64,000 nucleotides of DNA from an uncultured Acetatifactor sp. (GTDB lineage: Bacteria > Bacillota > Clostridia > Lachnospirales > Lachnospiraceae), in assembly GCA_910580225.1 (NCBI GenBank), contig CAJTXE010000002.1:115386-179385 (forward strand), in the 5' to 3' direction. Shown here piece by piece: positions 53,696-62,301 of the stretch. The position numbers were made by a program, and so were the translations under genes. The notes below the pieces were generated by a model. That model saw only the letters and a list, made by a program, of their open reading frames with translations. It was not told where the DNA came from and searched no databases. The stretch's first letter is position 1. Every line of letters starts with the position of its first letter.

Positions 53696-54967
53696 ATGAA
53701 GATCAACAGCATATGCGTACAGGGCGGCTATACACCGGGAAACGGGGAACCCCGCCAGATTCCCATTATTCAGAGCACTACATTCAAATACGATACCAGT
53801 GAGGACATGGGGAAGCTTTTTGATCTGGAGGCAAGCGGTTACTTTTACACCAGGCTCCAGAACCCCACCAATGATTATGTGGCGGCAAAGATCGCTCAGC
53901 TGGAGGGCGGTACCGCGGGTATGCTGACCAGCAGCGGACAGGCGGCTAATTTTTATGCCCTGTTTAATATCTGTAGCTGCGGGGACCACATAGTAGCTTC
54001 CAGTACCATCTACGGCGGTACCTTCAACCTGATTTCCGTGACCATGAAGCGAATGGGGGTGGATGTTACCTTTGTAAGCCCGGACGCTACGGAGGAGGAG
54101 CTGAATGCAGCATTTCAGGACAATACCAAAGCCATGTTTGGGGAGACCATAGCCAACCCTGCGCTGACTGTGCTGGATATTGAGAAGTTTGCAAGATGTG
54201 CCCATGCCCATGGGGTACCGCTGATCGTGGACAATACCTTTGCTACTCCTGTGAATTGCAGGCCCTTTGAGTGGGGAGCAGATATTGTGACTCATTCCAC
54301 CACAAAATATATGGACGGTCATGGGGCAGCAGTGGGCGGGGCCATTGTGGACAGCGGGAAATTTGACTGGATGGCCCATGCGGATAAGTATCCCGGGCTC
54401 TGCACGCCGGATGACAGCTACCACGGGATCACTTATGCCGAGAAATTCGGAAGGGAAGGTGCATTCATTACCAAATGTACCGCCCAGCTGATGCGTGATC
54501 TGGGTTCCATTCAGAGTCCTCAGAATGCATTTTTGCTGAACCTGGGACTGGAGAGCCTGCATGTACGCATGAAGCGGCACTGTGAGAACGGACAGGCTGT
54601 GGCGGAGTTCCTGGCCTCCCATCCAAAGGTGGCTTATGTGAATTACTGCGGCCTGCCGGGTGATAAGTATTATCCCTTGGCACAGAAGTATCTGCCCCAG
54701 GGCAGCTGCGGCGTGGTTTCCTTTGGCTTGAGAGACGGACGGGAGGCAGCAGGCAGCTTTATGAAGCGCCTGAAGATTGCTGCCATTGAGACACATGTGG
54801 CGGATGCGAGAACCTGCTGTCTGAATCCGGCATCCAGTACCCATCGTCAGATGACGGACGAACAGCTGAAGGAAGCGGGTGTACCGGCAGAATTAATCCG
54901 GATCAGCTGCGGAATTGAAGACAAAGACGACTTAATATCGGATATTGCCCAGGCGCTGGAAGGCTGA
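53696..54967 (+). CDS. metY: O-acetylhomoserine sulfhydrylase (MetY type)
   Basis: A 423-residue PLP enzyme of the Cys/Met metabolism family, making homocysteine from O-acetylhomoserine and sulfide. Motifs include the FYTRLQNPT substrate loop, SSGQAANFYAL cofactor loop, and the PLP lysine in THSTTKYMDGH. The length and the 5' CVQGGYTPGNGEPR are typical of MetY rather than MetB/MetC. ATG 53696 has AAGGAGG about 14 bases upstream and GGAAG closer. It has its own promoter and stands alone. A cysteine synthase side activity is common in the family. Confidence 0.92.
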   Translation: MKINSICVQGGYTPGNGEPRQIPIIQSTTFKYDTSEDMGKLFDLEASGYFYTRLQNPTNDYVAAKIAQLEGGTAGMLTSSGQAANFYALFNICSCGDHIVASSTIYGGTFNLISVTMKRMGVDVTFVSPDATEEELNAAFQDNTKAMFGETIANPALTVLDIEKFARCAHAHGVPLIVDNTFATPVNCRPFEWGADIVTHSTTKYMDGHGAAVGGAIVDSGKFDWMAHADKYPGLCTPDDSYHGITYAEKFGREGAFITKCTAQLMRDLGSIQSPQNAFLLNLGLESLHVRMKRHCENGQAVAEFLASHPKVAYVNYCGLPGDKYYPLAQKYLPQGSCGVVSFGLRDGREAAGSFMKRLKIAAIETHVADARTCCLNPASSTHRQMTDEQLKEAGVPAELIRISCGIEDKDDLISDIAQALEG

Positions 54968-55173
54968 TTTTTTTCGGCTCCAAAGAGCGGTGCTGGAGCG
55001 GGACACGGACGCATAGACAATATGGCGCAGCAGTGGGGCGAAACCTGCAGCACAGGCGGAAAACGGAATGGAAGATGCTGTCTGAAAGGCGGCAGAGGGC
55101 ACAACCCGAGGTGTACTCGGGAACAGAGACCTGCAGAGAGAACTCTGCGGGGTACCCGGAGGAGGTGGATAGT

Positions 55174-55530
55174 TTGGATATTTTGGGCAGATGGGGAAAA
55201 AATGAGAGTATGGAGTGCAAGGAATTTGAAAAGCTCATTCCCGGTTTTATTACAAAAAAACTGGATTATCCCACCTTGAAACGCTTCTATGAACATGTGC
55301 AGCAATGCGGAGAATGCCGGGAGGAACTGGATATTCAGTTCCTGGTGCAGGAGGGAATGCAGCGCCTGGAGGAGGGGAATGCCTTTGACCTTCAGGCAGA
55401 GCTTGGACAGCGGATGGAGGAAGCGGGAAAGAGTATACGTTTTCACAGTGCATTTTTATATCTTGGTATTCTTATGGAGATTGTTGCTGTAGGGCTGTTG
55501 GCGGGAATTGTCATATGGATCTTGCTGTAG
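55174..55530 (+). CDS. Small membrane protein with zf-HC2-like anti-sigma motif
   Basis: A 118-residue protein if started at TTG 55174 (GGAGGAGG upstream), or 106 residues from ATG 55210, where the conserved part begins (MECKEFEKLIPGFI). The H-x3-C-x2-C motif (HVQQCGECREEL) with the earlier cysteine is the zinc-binding site of zf-HC2 anti-sigma factors. A single membrane helix lies at the C-terminus (FLYLGILMEIVAVGLLAGIVIWILL). No sigma factor gene is adjacent, so it is an orphan. The 200 bases before it have no gene. Confidence 0.7.
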   Translation: MDILGRWGKNESMECKEFEKLIPGFITKKLDYPTLKRFYEHVQQCGECREELDIQFLVQEGMQRLEEGNAFDLQAELGQRMEEAGKSIRFHSAFLYLGILMEIVAVGLLAGIVIWILL

Positions 55531-55553
55531 CTCATTGCGGCGGTTTTCGCGCG

Positions 55554-55588
55554 GTCTGCGCAGACAAAATTTCGGATCCGGCAGATCC
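55554..55588 (+). other. Paired palindromes between the zinc-finger gene and polA
   Basis: GTCTGCGCAGAC (55554-55565) is a perfect 12-base palindrome. GGATC and GATCC then pair around CGGCA (GGATCCGGCAGATCC, about 55573-55587). They lie 25-60 bases after the zinc-finger stop and before the polA ribosome site. They could be a short terminator pair without a T-run or a regulator site. Confidence 0.45.
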
Positions 55589-55616
55589 GGACCAGGTAAA
55601 AAGGCGGTAAGAAGAG

Positions 55617-58313
55617 ATGTCAAAGAATCGGAAATTAGTCCTGATAGACGGTCACAGTATCCTGCATCGGGCCTTTTACGGTGTACAGGACCTGACAAAT
55701 GCCCAAGGGCTTCATACAAATGCAATATATGGATTTCTGAATATTATGTTTCGTTTTTTGGAAGAGGAGAAGCCGGATTATCTTGCGGTGGCCTTTGACG
55801 TGCATGCACCTACTTTCCGCCATCAGATGTACGAGGCTTACAAAGGAACCAGAAAGCCCATGCCCGAGGAGCTGCGGGAACAGGTGCCGGTGATGAAGGA
55901 TGTACTCCGGGCCATGAAGGTGGTGGTGGTGGAACAGGTCGGACTGGAGGCGGACGATATTCTGGGGACTCTGGCGAAAAAGGCCCAGACAGAGGGTATG
56001 GATGTGTCGCTGATTTCCGGGGACCGGGATCTGCTGCAGGTTGCGGATGAACATATCAAGATCCGCATTCCCAAGACGAAGATGGGAAAGACGGAGGTGG
56101 AAGACTACTATCCGGAAGACGTGAAGGCGGCTTATCAGGTGACGCCTCTTCAGTTTATTGATCTGAAGGCACTGATGGGGGATACGGCAGACAATATTCC
56201 CGGTGTGCCCAAGGTGGGGCAGAAGACGGCCACGGATCTGATGGTACAGTTCGGTTCCCTGGACAACATCTATGCGCACGCGGAAGAAATTACAAAGAAA
56301 AGCATTCGGGAATCCCTGCTTCAGAACCGGGAGCTTGCGGATTTGAGCAAAGCCTTGGCCACGATCCGTACGGACAGCGATGTGTCCCTGGACTATGAGG
56401 AGGCCAAAGCGGAGGGATTCTATACCCAGGAGGCCTATGATCTGTTCAAACAGCTGGAATTCAAACAGATGCTGAACCGCTTTGAAAAGAAAGAGGTGAG
56501 CCGGGACAGCGATATCAGGGAGACCTTCCGGAAACTGGAAGACCAGGGGGATTTTATAAAATGGCTGAAAAAGCGGAAAGCAGATGCATCTGTTGGTTTG
56601 TATCTGGCCATGGACGGAAATGAGCTTCTGGCAGCTGCTGCCAGCACCGGGGAGGAAACCCTGGCATATGTTCTGCCGGTGCAGGAGAATGTGCAGCTGT
56701 CTCTGTTTGAGGAGTTTTCAGACAATGGAAGCATAGACAAGGATATCGGACCCCTTGTGGAAGGTATCAGGCAGTTGTCGGAGCGGGTTAACATCTCGGT
56801 CTTTGATATCAAGAAGCAGTACCGTTATCTGACCAGGGAGACTACGGAGCGGTATTTTGATATCCTTATCGGAGCCTATCTGCTGAATCCTCTAAAGAGT
56901 GATTATGATCTGGAATCCATTGCCCAGGAACATCTGGGAGTGACCGTTCCCGGTTGGGGGGAGGTTTTCGGAAAGAAGAGGAGCCGGGAAGCCGCAGCCT
57001 CCATGCCGGAGCAATTTGCCGAGTACTGCTGCTATGGCGCCTGTGTGTCGGTGAAGGCCGCGGAAGTACTGGCGAAAAAACTGGAAGATACGGGTATGGA
57101 CAGGTTGATGCGTGATATGGAGATGCCCTTGTCCCTGGTATTGTATGATATGGAGCAGGAGGGTGTGGAAGTGCGCCGGGAGGAGCTGAAAGCCTACGGG
57201 GACGCCCTTGTGGCCCGGATAGAGGAACTGGAGAAATCCATCCATGCCCAGGCAGGGGTGGCATTCAATATCAATTCGCCCAAGCAGTTGGGGGAAGTGC
57301 TCTTTGAGACCATGAAGCTTCCCGGAGGTAAGAAGACCAAAACAGGATATTCCACGGCGGCGGACGTACTGGAAAAACTTTCTGAAGAGGCACCTGTAGT
57401 GAAAGATATCCTGGAATACCGGCAGCTTACCAAGTTAAAATCCACTTATGCGGACGGGCTTGCGGTCTATATTGGGGAAGACCACAGGATTCATACCAGT
57501 TTCAACCAGACAATCACGGCAACAGGGCGCATTAGCTCTACGGAGCCCAATCTGCAGAACATTCCCATGCGCATGGAACTGGGCAGAAGAATTCGGAAGG
57601 TGTTTGTGCCCAGGGAAGGCTGTGTATTCATGGATGCGGATTATTCCCAGATCGAGCTGCGGGTACTGGCCCATATGTCAGGGGACGAACAGCTCATCGA
57701 GGCCTACCGCATGGACCAGGACATCCACCGGATTACTGCGGCCAAGGTATTCCATACGCCGTTTGAGGAAGTTACGGATCTGCAGCGCCGGAATGCCAAG
57801 GCAGTAAACTTCGGCATTGTCTATGGCATCAGTTCTTTTGGATTGAGCCAGGATTTAAGCATCAGCAAGAAGGAGGCAGCAGACTACATTGAACAGTACT
57901 TTGCCACCTATCCCAGAGTGAAGGAATTTCTGGATCAACTGGTCAGCGACGGGAAGAAGAACGGCTATATCACCACCATTTTCGGACGCAGAAGGCCAAT
58001 ACCGGAGTTGAAATCTTCTAATTTTATGCAGCGTTCTTTTGGGGAGCGGGTAGCCATGAACTCTCCCATCCAGGGAACAGCTGCAGATATCATCAAGATT
58101 GCCATGATCCGTGTCTGGAAAGCGCTGAAGGAGGCCGGACTGAAATCCAGACTGATTCTGCAGGTCCATGACGAGCTTGTTATAGAGACATACCGGGAGG
58201 AAGAGGAGCAGGTGAGGCAGATCCTGACAGAAAATATGGTGGCTGCTGCGGATTTGGCAGTAACGCTGGAAGTGGATCTGCATACCGGGGAGAACTGGTA
58301 TGAAGCTAAGTAG
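55617..58313 (+). CDS. polA: DNA polymerase I
   Basis: An 898-residue enzyme. The N-terminal 5' nuclease domain has LIDGHSILHRAFYG, then LEADDILGTLA and GDTADNIPGVP. The middle domain lacks the DxE/YD residues of the 3'-5' proofreading exonuclease (AMDGNELL replaces the DTETD-type motif), so proofreading is probably lost, as in several Firmicutes and Taq. The polymerase motifs are complete: motif A DADYSQIELR, motif B RRNAKAVNFGIVYG, motif C QVHDELVIE. It works in repair and lagging-strand maturation. It is followed by coaE, a common Gram-positive arrangement. Confidence 0.97.
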   Translation: MSKNRKLVLIDGHSILHRAFYGVQDLTNAQGLHTNAIYGFLNIMFRFLEEEKPDYLAVAFDVHAPTFRHQMYEAYKGTRKPMPEELREQVPVMKDVLRAMKVVVVEQVGLEADDILGTLAKKAQTEGMDVSLISGDRDLLQVADEHIKIRIPKTKMGKTEVEDYYPEDVKAAYQVTPLQFIDLKALMGDTADNIPGVPKVGQKTATDLMVQFGSLDNIYAHAEEITKKSIRESLLQNRELADLSKALATIRTDSDVSLDYEEAKAEGFYTQEAYDLFKQLEFKQMLNRFEKKEVSRDSDIRETFRKLEDQGDFIKWLKKRKADASVGLYLAMDGNELLAAAASTGEETLAYVLPVQENVQLSLFEEFSDNGSIDKDIGPLVEGIRQLSERVNISVFDIKKQYRYLTRETTERYFDILIGAYLLNPLKSDYDLESIAQEHLGVTVPGWGEVFGKKRSREAAASMPEQFAEYCCYGACVSVKAAEVLAKKLEDTGMDRLMRDMEMPLSLVLYDMEQEGVEVRREELKAYGDALVARIEELEKSIHAQAGVAFNINSPKQLGEVLFETMKLPGGKKTKTGYSTAADVLEKLSEEAPVVKDILEYRQLTKLKSTYADGLAVYIGEDHRIHTSFNQTITATGRISSTEPNLQNIPMRMELGRRIRKVFVPREGCVFMDADYSQIELRVLAHMSGDEQLIEAYRMDQDIHRITAAKVFHTPFEEVTDLQRRNAKAVNFGIVYGISSFGLSQDLSISKKEAADYIEQYFATYPRVKEFLDQLVSDGKKNGYITTIFGRRRPIPELKSSNFMQRSFGERVAMNSPIQGTAADIIKIAMIRVWKALKEAGLKSRLILQVHDELVIETYREEEEQVRQILTENMVAAADLAVTLEVDLHTGENWYEAK

Positions 58314-58351
58314 CGGCCTGCAGGAACCGATGAAAAAGAGGAGGTGCCGGA

Positions 58352-58957
58352 GTGCGCTTTATAGGGATCACGGGAGGAATCGGGGCAGGGAAGTCCGAGA
58401 TCCTGGACTATATCAGAAGGCATTATCAATGTGAAATCTACCTGGCAGACGAGGTGGCCCACCTGGTAAAGCAGCCGGGGACAGAGGCATACAGGGAACT
58501 GGTGGATTTATTGGGGCAGGATGTAGTAGCAGGGGACGGCAGCATCGACAAGGCGGCCATGGCAGACAGAATCTTTGCCAGACCGGAACTTTTGGAACGG
58601 GTGAACGATATCATTCACCCTGCAGTGAAGGAATATTTATTGAAACGTCTGGAACGGGCCAGGGCGGAGGGGGAGGCGGAGCTGTTTTTTGTGGAAGCAG
58701 CTCTGCTGATCGAAGGGGGATACCTTGCACTGGTGGACGAGATGTGGTATATTTATGCAGATGAGGCTGTCAGGCGGGAAAGACTTGGGCGCGCCCGGGG
58801 CTACAGTCAGGAGAAGATCACGCAGATCATGGCAAGACAGCTGACGGAAGCGCATTTTCGGAAAAACTGTGACTTTGTCATAGACAACAGCGGGAGGCTG
58901 GAAGACAGTTTTGTTCAGATCGACAGGAAACTGGCCGGGTTTGTCCGCCGGGCATGA
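58352..58957 (+). CDS. coaE: Dephospho-CoA kinase
   Basis: A 201-residue kinase of the last step of coenzyme A synthesis. P-loop GITGGIGAGKSEIL at the very start, then ADEVAHLV and the FVEAALLIEGGY region. It has a GTG start at 58352, with GAGGAGG ten bases upstream. It lies 39 bases after polA and is likely co-transcribed with it and with the metallo-hydrolase downstream. Confidence 0.95.
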   Translation: MRFIGITGGIGAGKSEILDYIRRHYQCEIYLADEVAHLVKQPGTEAYRELVDLLGQDVVAGDGSIDKAAMADRIFARPELLERVNDIIHPAVKEYLLKRLERARAEGEAELFFVEAALLIEGGYLALVDEMWYIYADEAVRRERLGRARGYSQEKITQIMARQLTEAHFRKNCDFVIDNSGRLEDSFVQIDRKLAGFVRRA

Positions 58958-59083
58958 CTTATACCCGTGAGCAGGTCATTTGCCATTTTCCGGTCTCCAT
59001 TGCAGAAGTGTGGATTCTGCTGTCGGTCAGAAATTTTCAGCCGTAAGTATAAAATACATATAAAGGACGGAAAAGAAAATAAA

Positions 59084-59881
59084 ATGAGATTATGCAGTAT
59101 AGCAAGCGGAAGCAGCGGAAACTGTATCTATGTGGGATCCGACGCCACTCACTTGCTGGTGGATGTGGGAATCAGCGGTAAGAAGACTGAAAAGGGACTG
59201 AAAGAACTGGAATTGACGGGGCAGGATATTGACGGAATATTGATTACCCATGAACATGCGGACCATATACAGGGATTGGGGGTCATAACCAGAAAATATG
59301 GGATTCCCATCTATGCCACAGGGGGTACCATCCGGGCCATGAAAGACTGTGCCGGACTGGGCAGTGTAGACCCGGAATTGTTTCACGAAGTAAGGGAAGA
59401 TCAGAAATTTATCATTAAGGATCTGACGATCAATCCCATGCGGATTTCCCATGATGCCGCGCAGCCCGTGGCATACCGCATTGCCTACGGCAGCCGGCGG
59501 GTGGCGGTATGCACGGACCTGGGTGTATACAATGATTATACGGTGGAATGCCTGAAGGGGATGGACGCCCTGCTTCTGGAAGCCAATCATGATGTGAACA
59601 TGCTTCAGGTAGGTCCCTATCCCTATTATCTCAAACAGCGTATTCTGGGGGACAGAGGCCATTTATCCAACGAAAATACAGGCAGGCTGCTGTGCAGGAT
59701 TCTTCACGATAAGATGAAGGCTATTCTTCTGGGCCACTTAAGCAAGGAGAATAATCTGCCGGAACTGGCCTATGAATCGGTGCGGATGGAGATCAACATG
59801 GGCGACAATCCCTATAAGGCGGGAGATTTCGATATCCGGGTGGCCAGGCGCGGCGAGGTGACTCCGGCGGTGGTAGTGTAA
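59084..59881 (+). CDS. walJ: MBL-fold metallo-hydrolase (WalJ/YycJ-like)
   Basis: A 265-residue metallo-beta-lactamase-fold protein. The metal motif THEHADHIQG is intact, and the opening RLCSIASGSSGNCIYVGS is typical of YycJ/WalJ. Family members are nucleases or DNA-linked hydrolases with roles in cell-wall/DNA coordination. It lies in a polA-coaE-walJ series, unlike the usual position beside walRK. ATG 59084 follows AAAGGA about 16 bases upstream, a rather long spacing; the open frame further upstream is not homologous. Confidence 0.85.
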   Translation: MRLCSIASGSSGNCIYVGSDATHLLVDVGISGKKTEKGLKELELTGQDIDGILITHEHADHIQGLGVITRKYGIPIYATGGTIRAMKDCAGLGSVDPELFHEVREDQKFIIKDLTINPMRISHDAAQPVAYRIAYGSRRVAVCTDLGVYNDYTVECLKGMDALLLEANHDVNMLQVGPYPYYLKQRILGDRGHLSNENTGRLLCRILHDKMKAILLGHLSKENNLPELAYESVRMEINMGDNPYKAGDFDIRVARRGEVTPAVVV

Positions 59882-59993
59882 GAGAATGGAATTGAGGAGC
59901 TGGTTTCGCACAGCATGAACAAGACCCCTGGCAGGCAGAGCTTTATGTCTGTACAGTCGGAAAGTGTGATGGACGCAGAGAACGGAGGAATTT

Positions 59994-60266
59994 ATGAAGA
60001 GGACGATTATTACCGTAGTAGGCAAGGATACCATAGGAATCATCGCAAAGGTCTGCACCTATCTGGCAGAGAACGGGATCAATATCCTGGATATCTCTCA
60101 GACCATCGTGCAGGGTTATTTCAACATGATGATGATCGTGGACACCAGTACCACTGCAAAAGCTTTCGGCGATATGGTGGATGAGATGACGGCTCTTGGG
60201 GCAGAGACCGGTGTACAGATCAAGTGCCAGAAGGAAGAGATTTTTGACAAAATGCACCGCATATGA
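59994..60266 (+). CDS. ACT domain protein (UPF0237)
   Basis: A 90-residue single ACT-type domain beginning MKRTIITVVGKDTIGIIAKVC. It is of the UPF0237 group that is usually encoded next to PFL-family (UPF0210) proteins, as here 164 bases downstream. ACT domains bind amino acids and regulate enzymes. The start is ATG 59994 after GGAGGAA. Confidence 0.88.
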   Translation: MKRTIITVVGKDTIGIIAKVCTYLAENGINILDISQTIVQGYFNMMMIVDTSTTAKAFGDMVDEMTALGAETGVQIKCQKEEIFDKMHRI

Positions 60267-60430
60267 CAATTCTTCGGTCCGCGGTGTGGCATTTATAGGG
60301 TGAAAATGACTGCGCTGCCGTATGGAAAATGGTAAACAGACTCCATGTCCGATTGGGTAGATGGACAATATCCGGCGAATCAGAAAGGCGTTTCAGCTGC
60401 CCACGAGTAGTATAAAACGGGAGAATCAGA

Positions 60431-61795
60431 ATGATAAATATATATGAAGTGACAGAGACCAACAAGATGATAGCAGAGGAGAACCTGGATGTACGTACCA
60501 TCACTCTGGGCATCAGCCTTCTGGACTGTATCGATTCCGACCTGGGAAGACTGCAGGATAAGATCTATCAAAAGATTTATGAGTCGGCAAAGGATCTGGT
60601 GAAGACCGGGGAGGAGATTTCCAGAGAATTCGGTATACCGATTGTAAATAAACGAATATCCGTAACTCCTGTGGCTCTGGTGGGTGGCGCGGCGTGCAGG
60701 TCTGTGGAGGATTTTGCGGCTGTAGCCCAGACACTGGATCAGGTAGCTACGGAGGTAGGAGTGAATTTCATCGGCGGATATTCAGCTCTGGTGAGCAAGG
60801 GTATGACTGCTGCGGATGAGCTTTTGATTCGTTCCATTCCGCTGGCTCTTTCTTCCACGGAGCGGGTGTGCGCTTCCGTGAACCTGGGATCCACCAGAAC
60901 AGGAATCAATATGGATGCGGTGAAGCTGATGGGTGAGATTGTCAAATCCACTGCGGAATATACCAGAGAGAAGGACTCTTTGGGATGTGCAAAATTGGTA
61001 GTATTCTGTAATGCTCCGGATGATAATCCGTTTATGGCAGGAGCCTTCCATGGCGTTACCGAGGCGGACAAAATCATCAATGTGGGTGTCAGCGGCCCCG
61101 GGGTGGTGAAGACTGCGCTGGAGAAGGTGCGGGGGGAGAATTTCGAGGTGCTCTGCGAGACCATCAAGAAGACTGCTTTTAAGGTGACAAGAGTGGGACA
61201 GCTGGTGGCTCAGGAGGCTTCTGCCATGTTGGGAGTGCCTTTCGGCATCGTGGATCTTTCTCTGGCGCCAACGCCGGCCATAGGGGACAGCGTGGCGGAT
61301 ATTCTCTGCGAGATAGGCCTGGAACAGGCAGGTGCTCCCGGTACTACGGCAGCATTGGCTCTTTTGAATGACCAGGTGAAGAAGGGCGGTGTCATGGCGT
61401 CCTCCTATGTGGGCGGTTTAAGCGGTGCTTTTATCCCGGTCAGTGAAGATCAGGGAATGATCAACGCTGTCCAGGCAGGTGCATTGACACTGGAAAAACT
61501 GGAAGCCATGACCTGTGTGTGCTCCGTGGGCCTGGACATGATTGCCATTCCCGGGGACACGAAGGCTGCCACTATCTCCGGTATTATTGCGGACGAGATG
61601 GCCATTGGGATGGTGAACCAGAAGACCACGGCCGTGCGCATCATACCTGTTATCGGCAAGGGCGTGGGAGAGACCGTGGAATTCGGTGGTCTGCTGGGAT
61701 ATGCACCTATTATGCCGGTGAACAGGTTCGGCTGTGAAGCCTTTATTAACCGGGGCGGGCGAATTCCGGCGCCGATACACAGTTTTAAGAATTAG
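60431..61795 (+). CDS. PFL-family protein (UPF0210/DUF711)
   Basis: A 454-residue protein of the UPF0210/DUF711 family. Landmarks are VRTITLGISLLDC, NKRISVTPVALVGGAA, and GKGVGETVEFGGLLGYAPIMPVN near the end. The fold is related to pyruvate formate-lyase, but the glycyl-radical loop is not visible, so a radical enzyme is not implied. The gene pairs with the ACT-domain gene upstream. Function remains unknown. ATG 60431 follows GGGAGAA. Confidence 0.88.
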   Translation: MINIYEVTETNKMIAEENLDVRTITLGISLLDCIDSDLGRLQDKIYQKIYESAKDLVKTGEEISREFGIPIVNKRISVTPVALVGGAACRSVEDFAAVAQTLDQVATEVGVNFIGGYSALVSKGMTAADELLIRSIPLALSSTERVCASVNLGSTRTGINMDAVKLMGEIVKSTAEYTREKDSLGCAKLVVFCNAPDDNPFMAGAFHGVTEADKIINVGVSGPGVVKTALEKVRGENFEVLCETIKKTAFKVTRVGQLVAQEASAMLGVPFGIVDLSLAPTPAIGDSVADILCEIGLEQAGAPGTTAALALLNDQVKKGGVMASSYVGGLSGAFIPVSEDQGMINAVQAGALTLEKLEAMTCVCSVGLDMIAIPGDTKAATISGIIADEMAIGMVNQKTTAVRIIPVIGKGVGETVEFGGLLGYAPIMPVNRFGCEAFINRGGRIPAPIHSFKN

Positions 61796-61854
61796 AGCAT
61801 GGTTAAAAATGCATTCTTGGCAGTACTGTTTTGCCCATGGGACTCCTTTTCCTT

Positions 61855-62301
61855 CTATATGTCTGTCAGTTCCGTGTTCTGGAACAGATCACCTTTGATT
61901 GAAAAGAGATGTCCTATGGGGAGTATGGTTCCGTCAGTGAAAAGAATCTGATGCTTGTATTCGTCGATCTTTTCTATTCTGCGGCGAACCGTTACATAGT
62001 TTCCGCCGTCTTTTTTCTGATCCGGCTGAAAATAGGTGATCTCGCATTCCGGTTTCTGCGCAAGCATTGCTTTGATGAACTGAAGCTGTCTGTTCAGCAG
62101 TTCCTTCCGGTCTTCATCCAATTCGGCAAAAGAATCTGTCTGCCGGGCTGTTTCCCGGATGGCGTCCTCATGTCCTGTGAGAGCCGCAAAGGGTGAAAAT
62201 TGTGCCGCACGGTTTTGAAGTGACATTTGAGGGTGTCTTTTGGATACATGGTGCGGAAGATGGAGAATGTCGTCATATTTATGTTCCTCAGGATAGTTCA
62301 T
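61855..62301 (-). CDS. YolD-like protein, partner of the Y-family polymerase
   Basis: A 148-residue protein of the YolD family (KRHPQMSLQNRAAQFSPFAALTGHEDAI, ENRKELLNR-type helix). In Bacillus such proteins are encoded with UvrX/YqjW translesion polymerases. Here its ATG at 62301 overlaps the polymerase stop by four bases, so the two are translated as a pair. It probably supports or controls the polymerase in the SOS response. Confidence 0.85.
   Translation of the reverse strand: MNYPEEHKYDDILHLPHHVSKRHPQMSLQNRAAQFSPFAALTGHEDAIRETARQTDSFAELDEDRKELLNRQLQFIKAMLAQKPECEITYFQPDQKKDGGNYVTVRRRIEKIDEYKHQILFTDGTILPIGHLFSIKGDLFQNTELTDI

Noticed and set aside
53159..54844. 561-codon minus-strand frame opposite metY and the OLD-like gene
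   Set aside because: It spans two real plus-strand genes, has no domain and no ribosome site.
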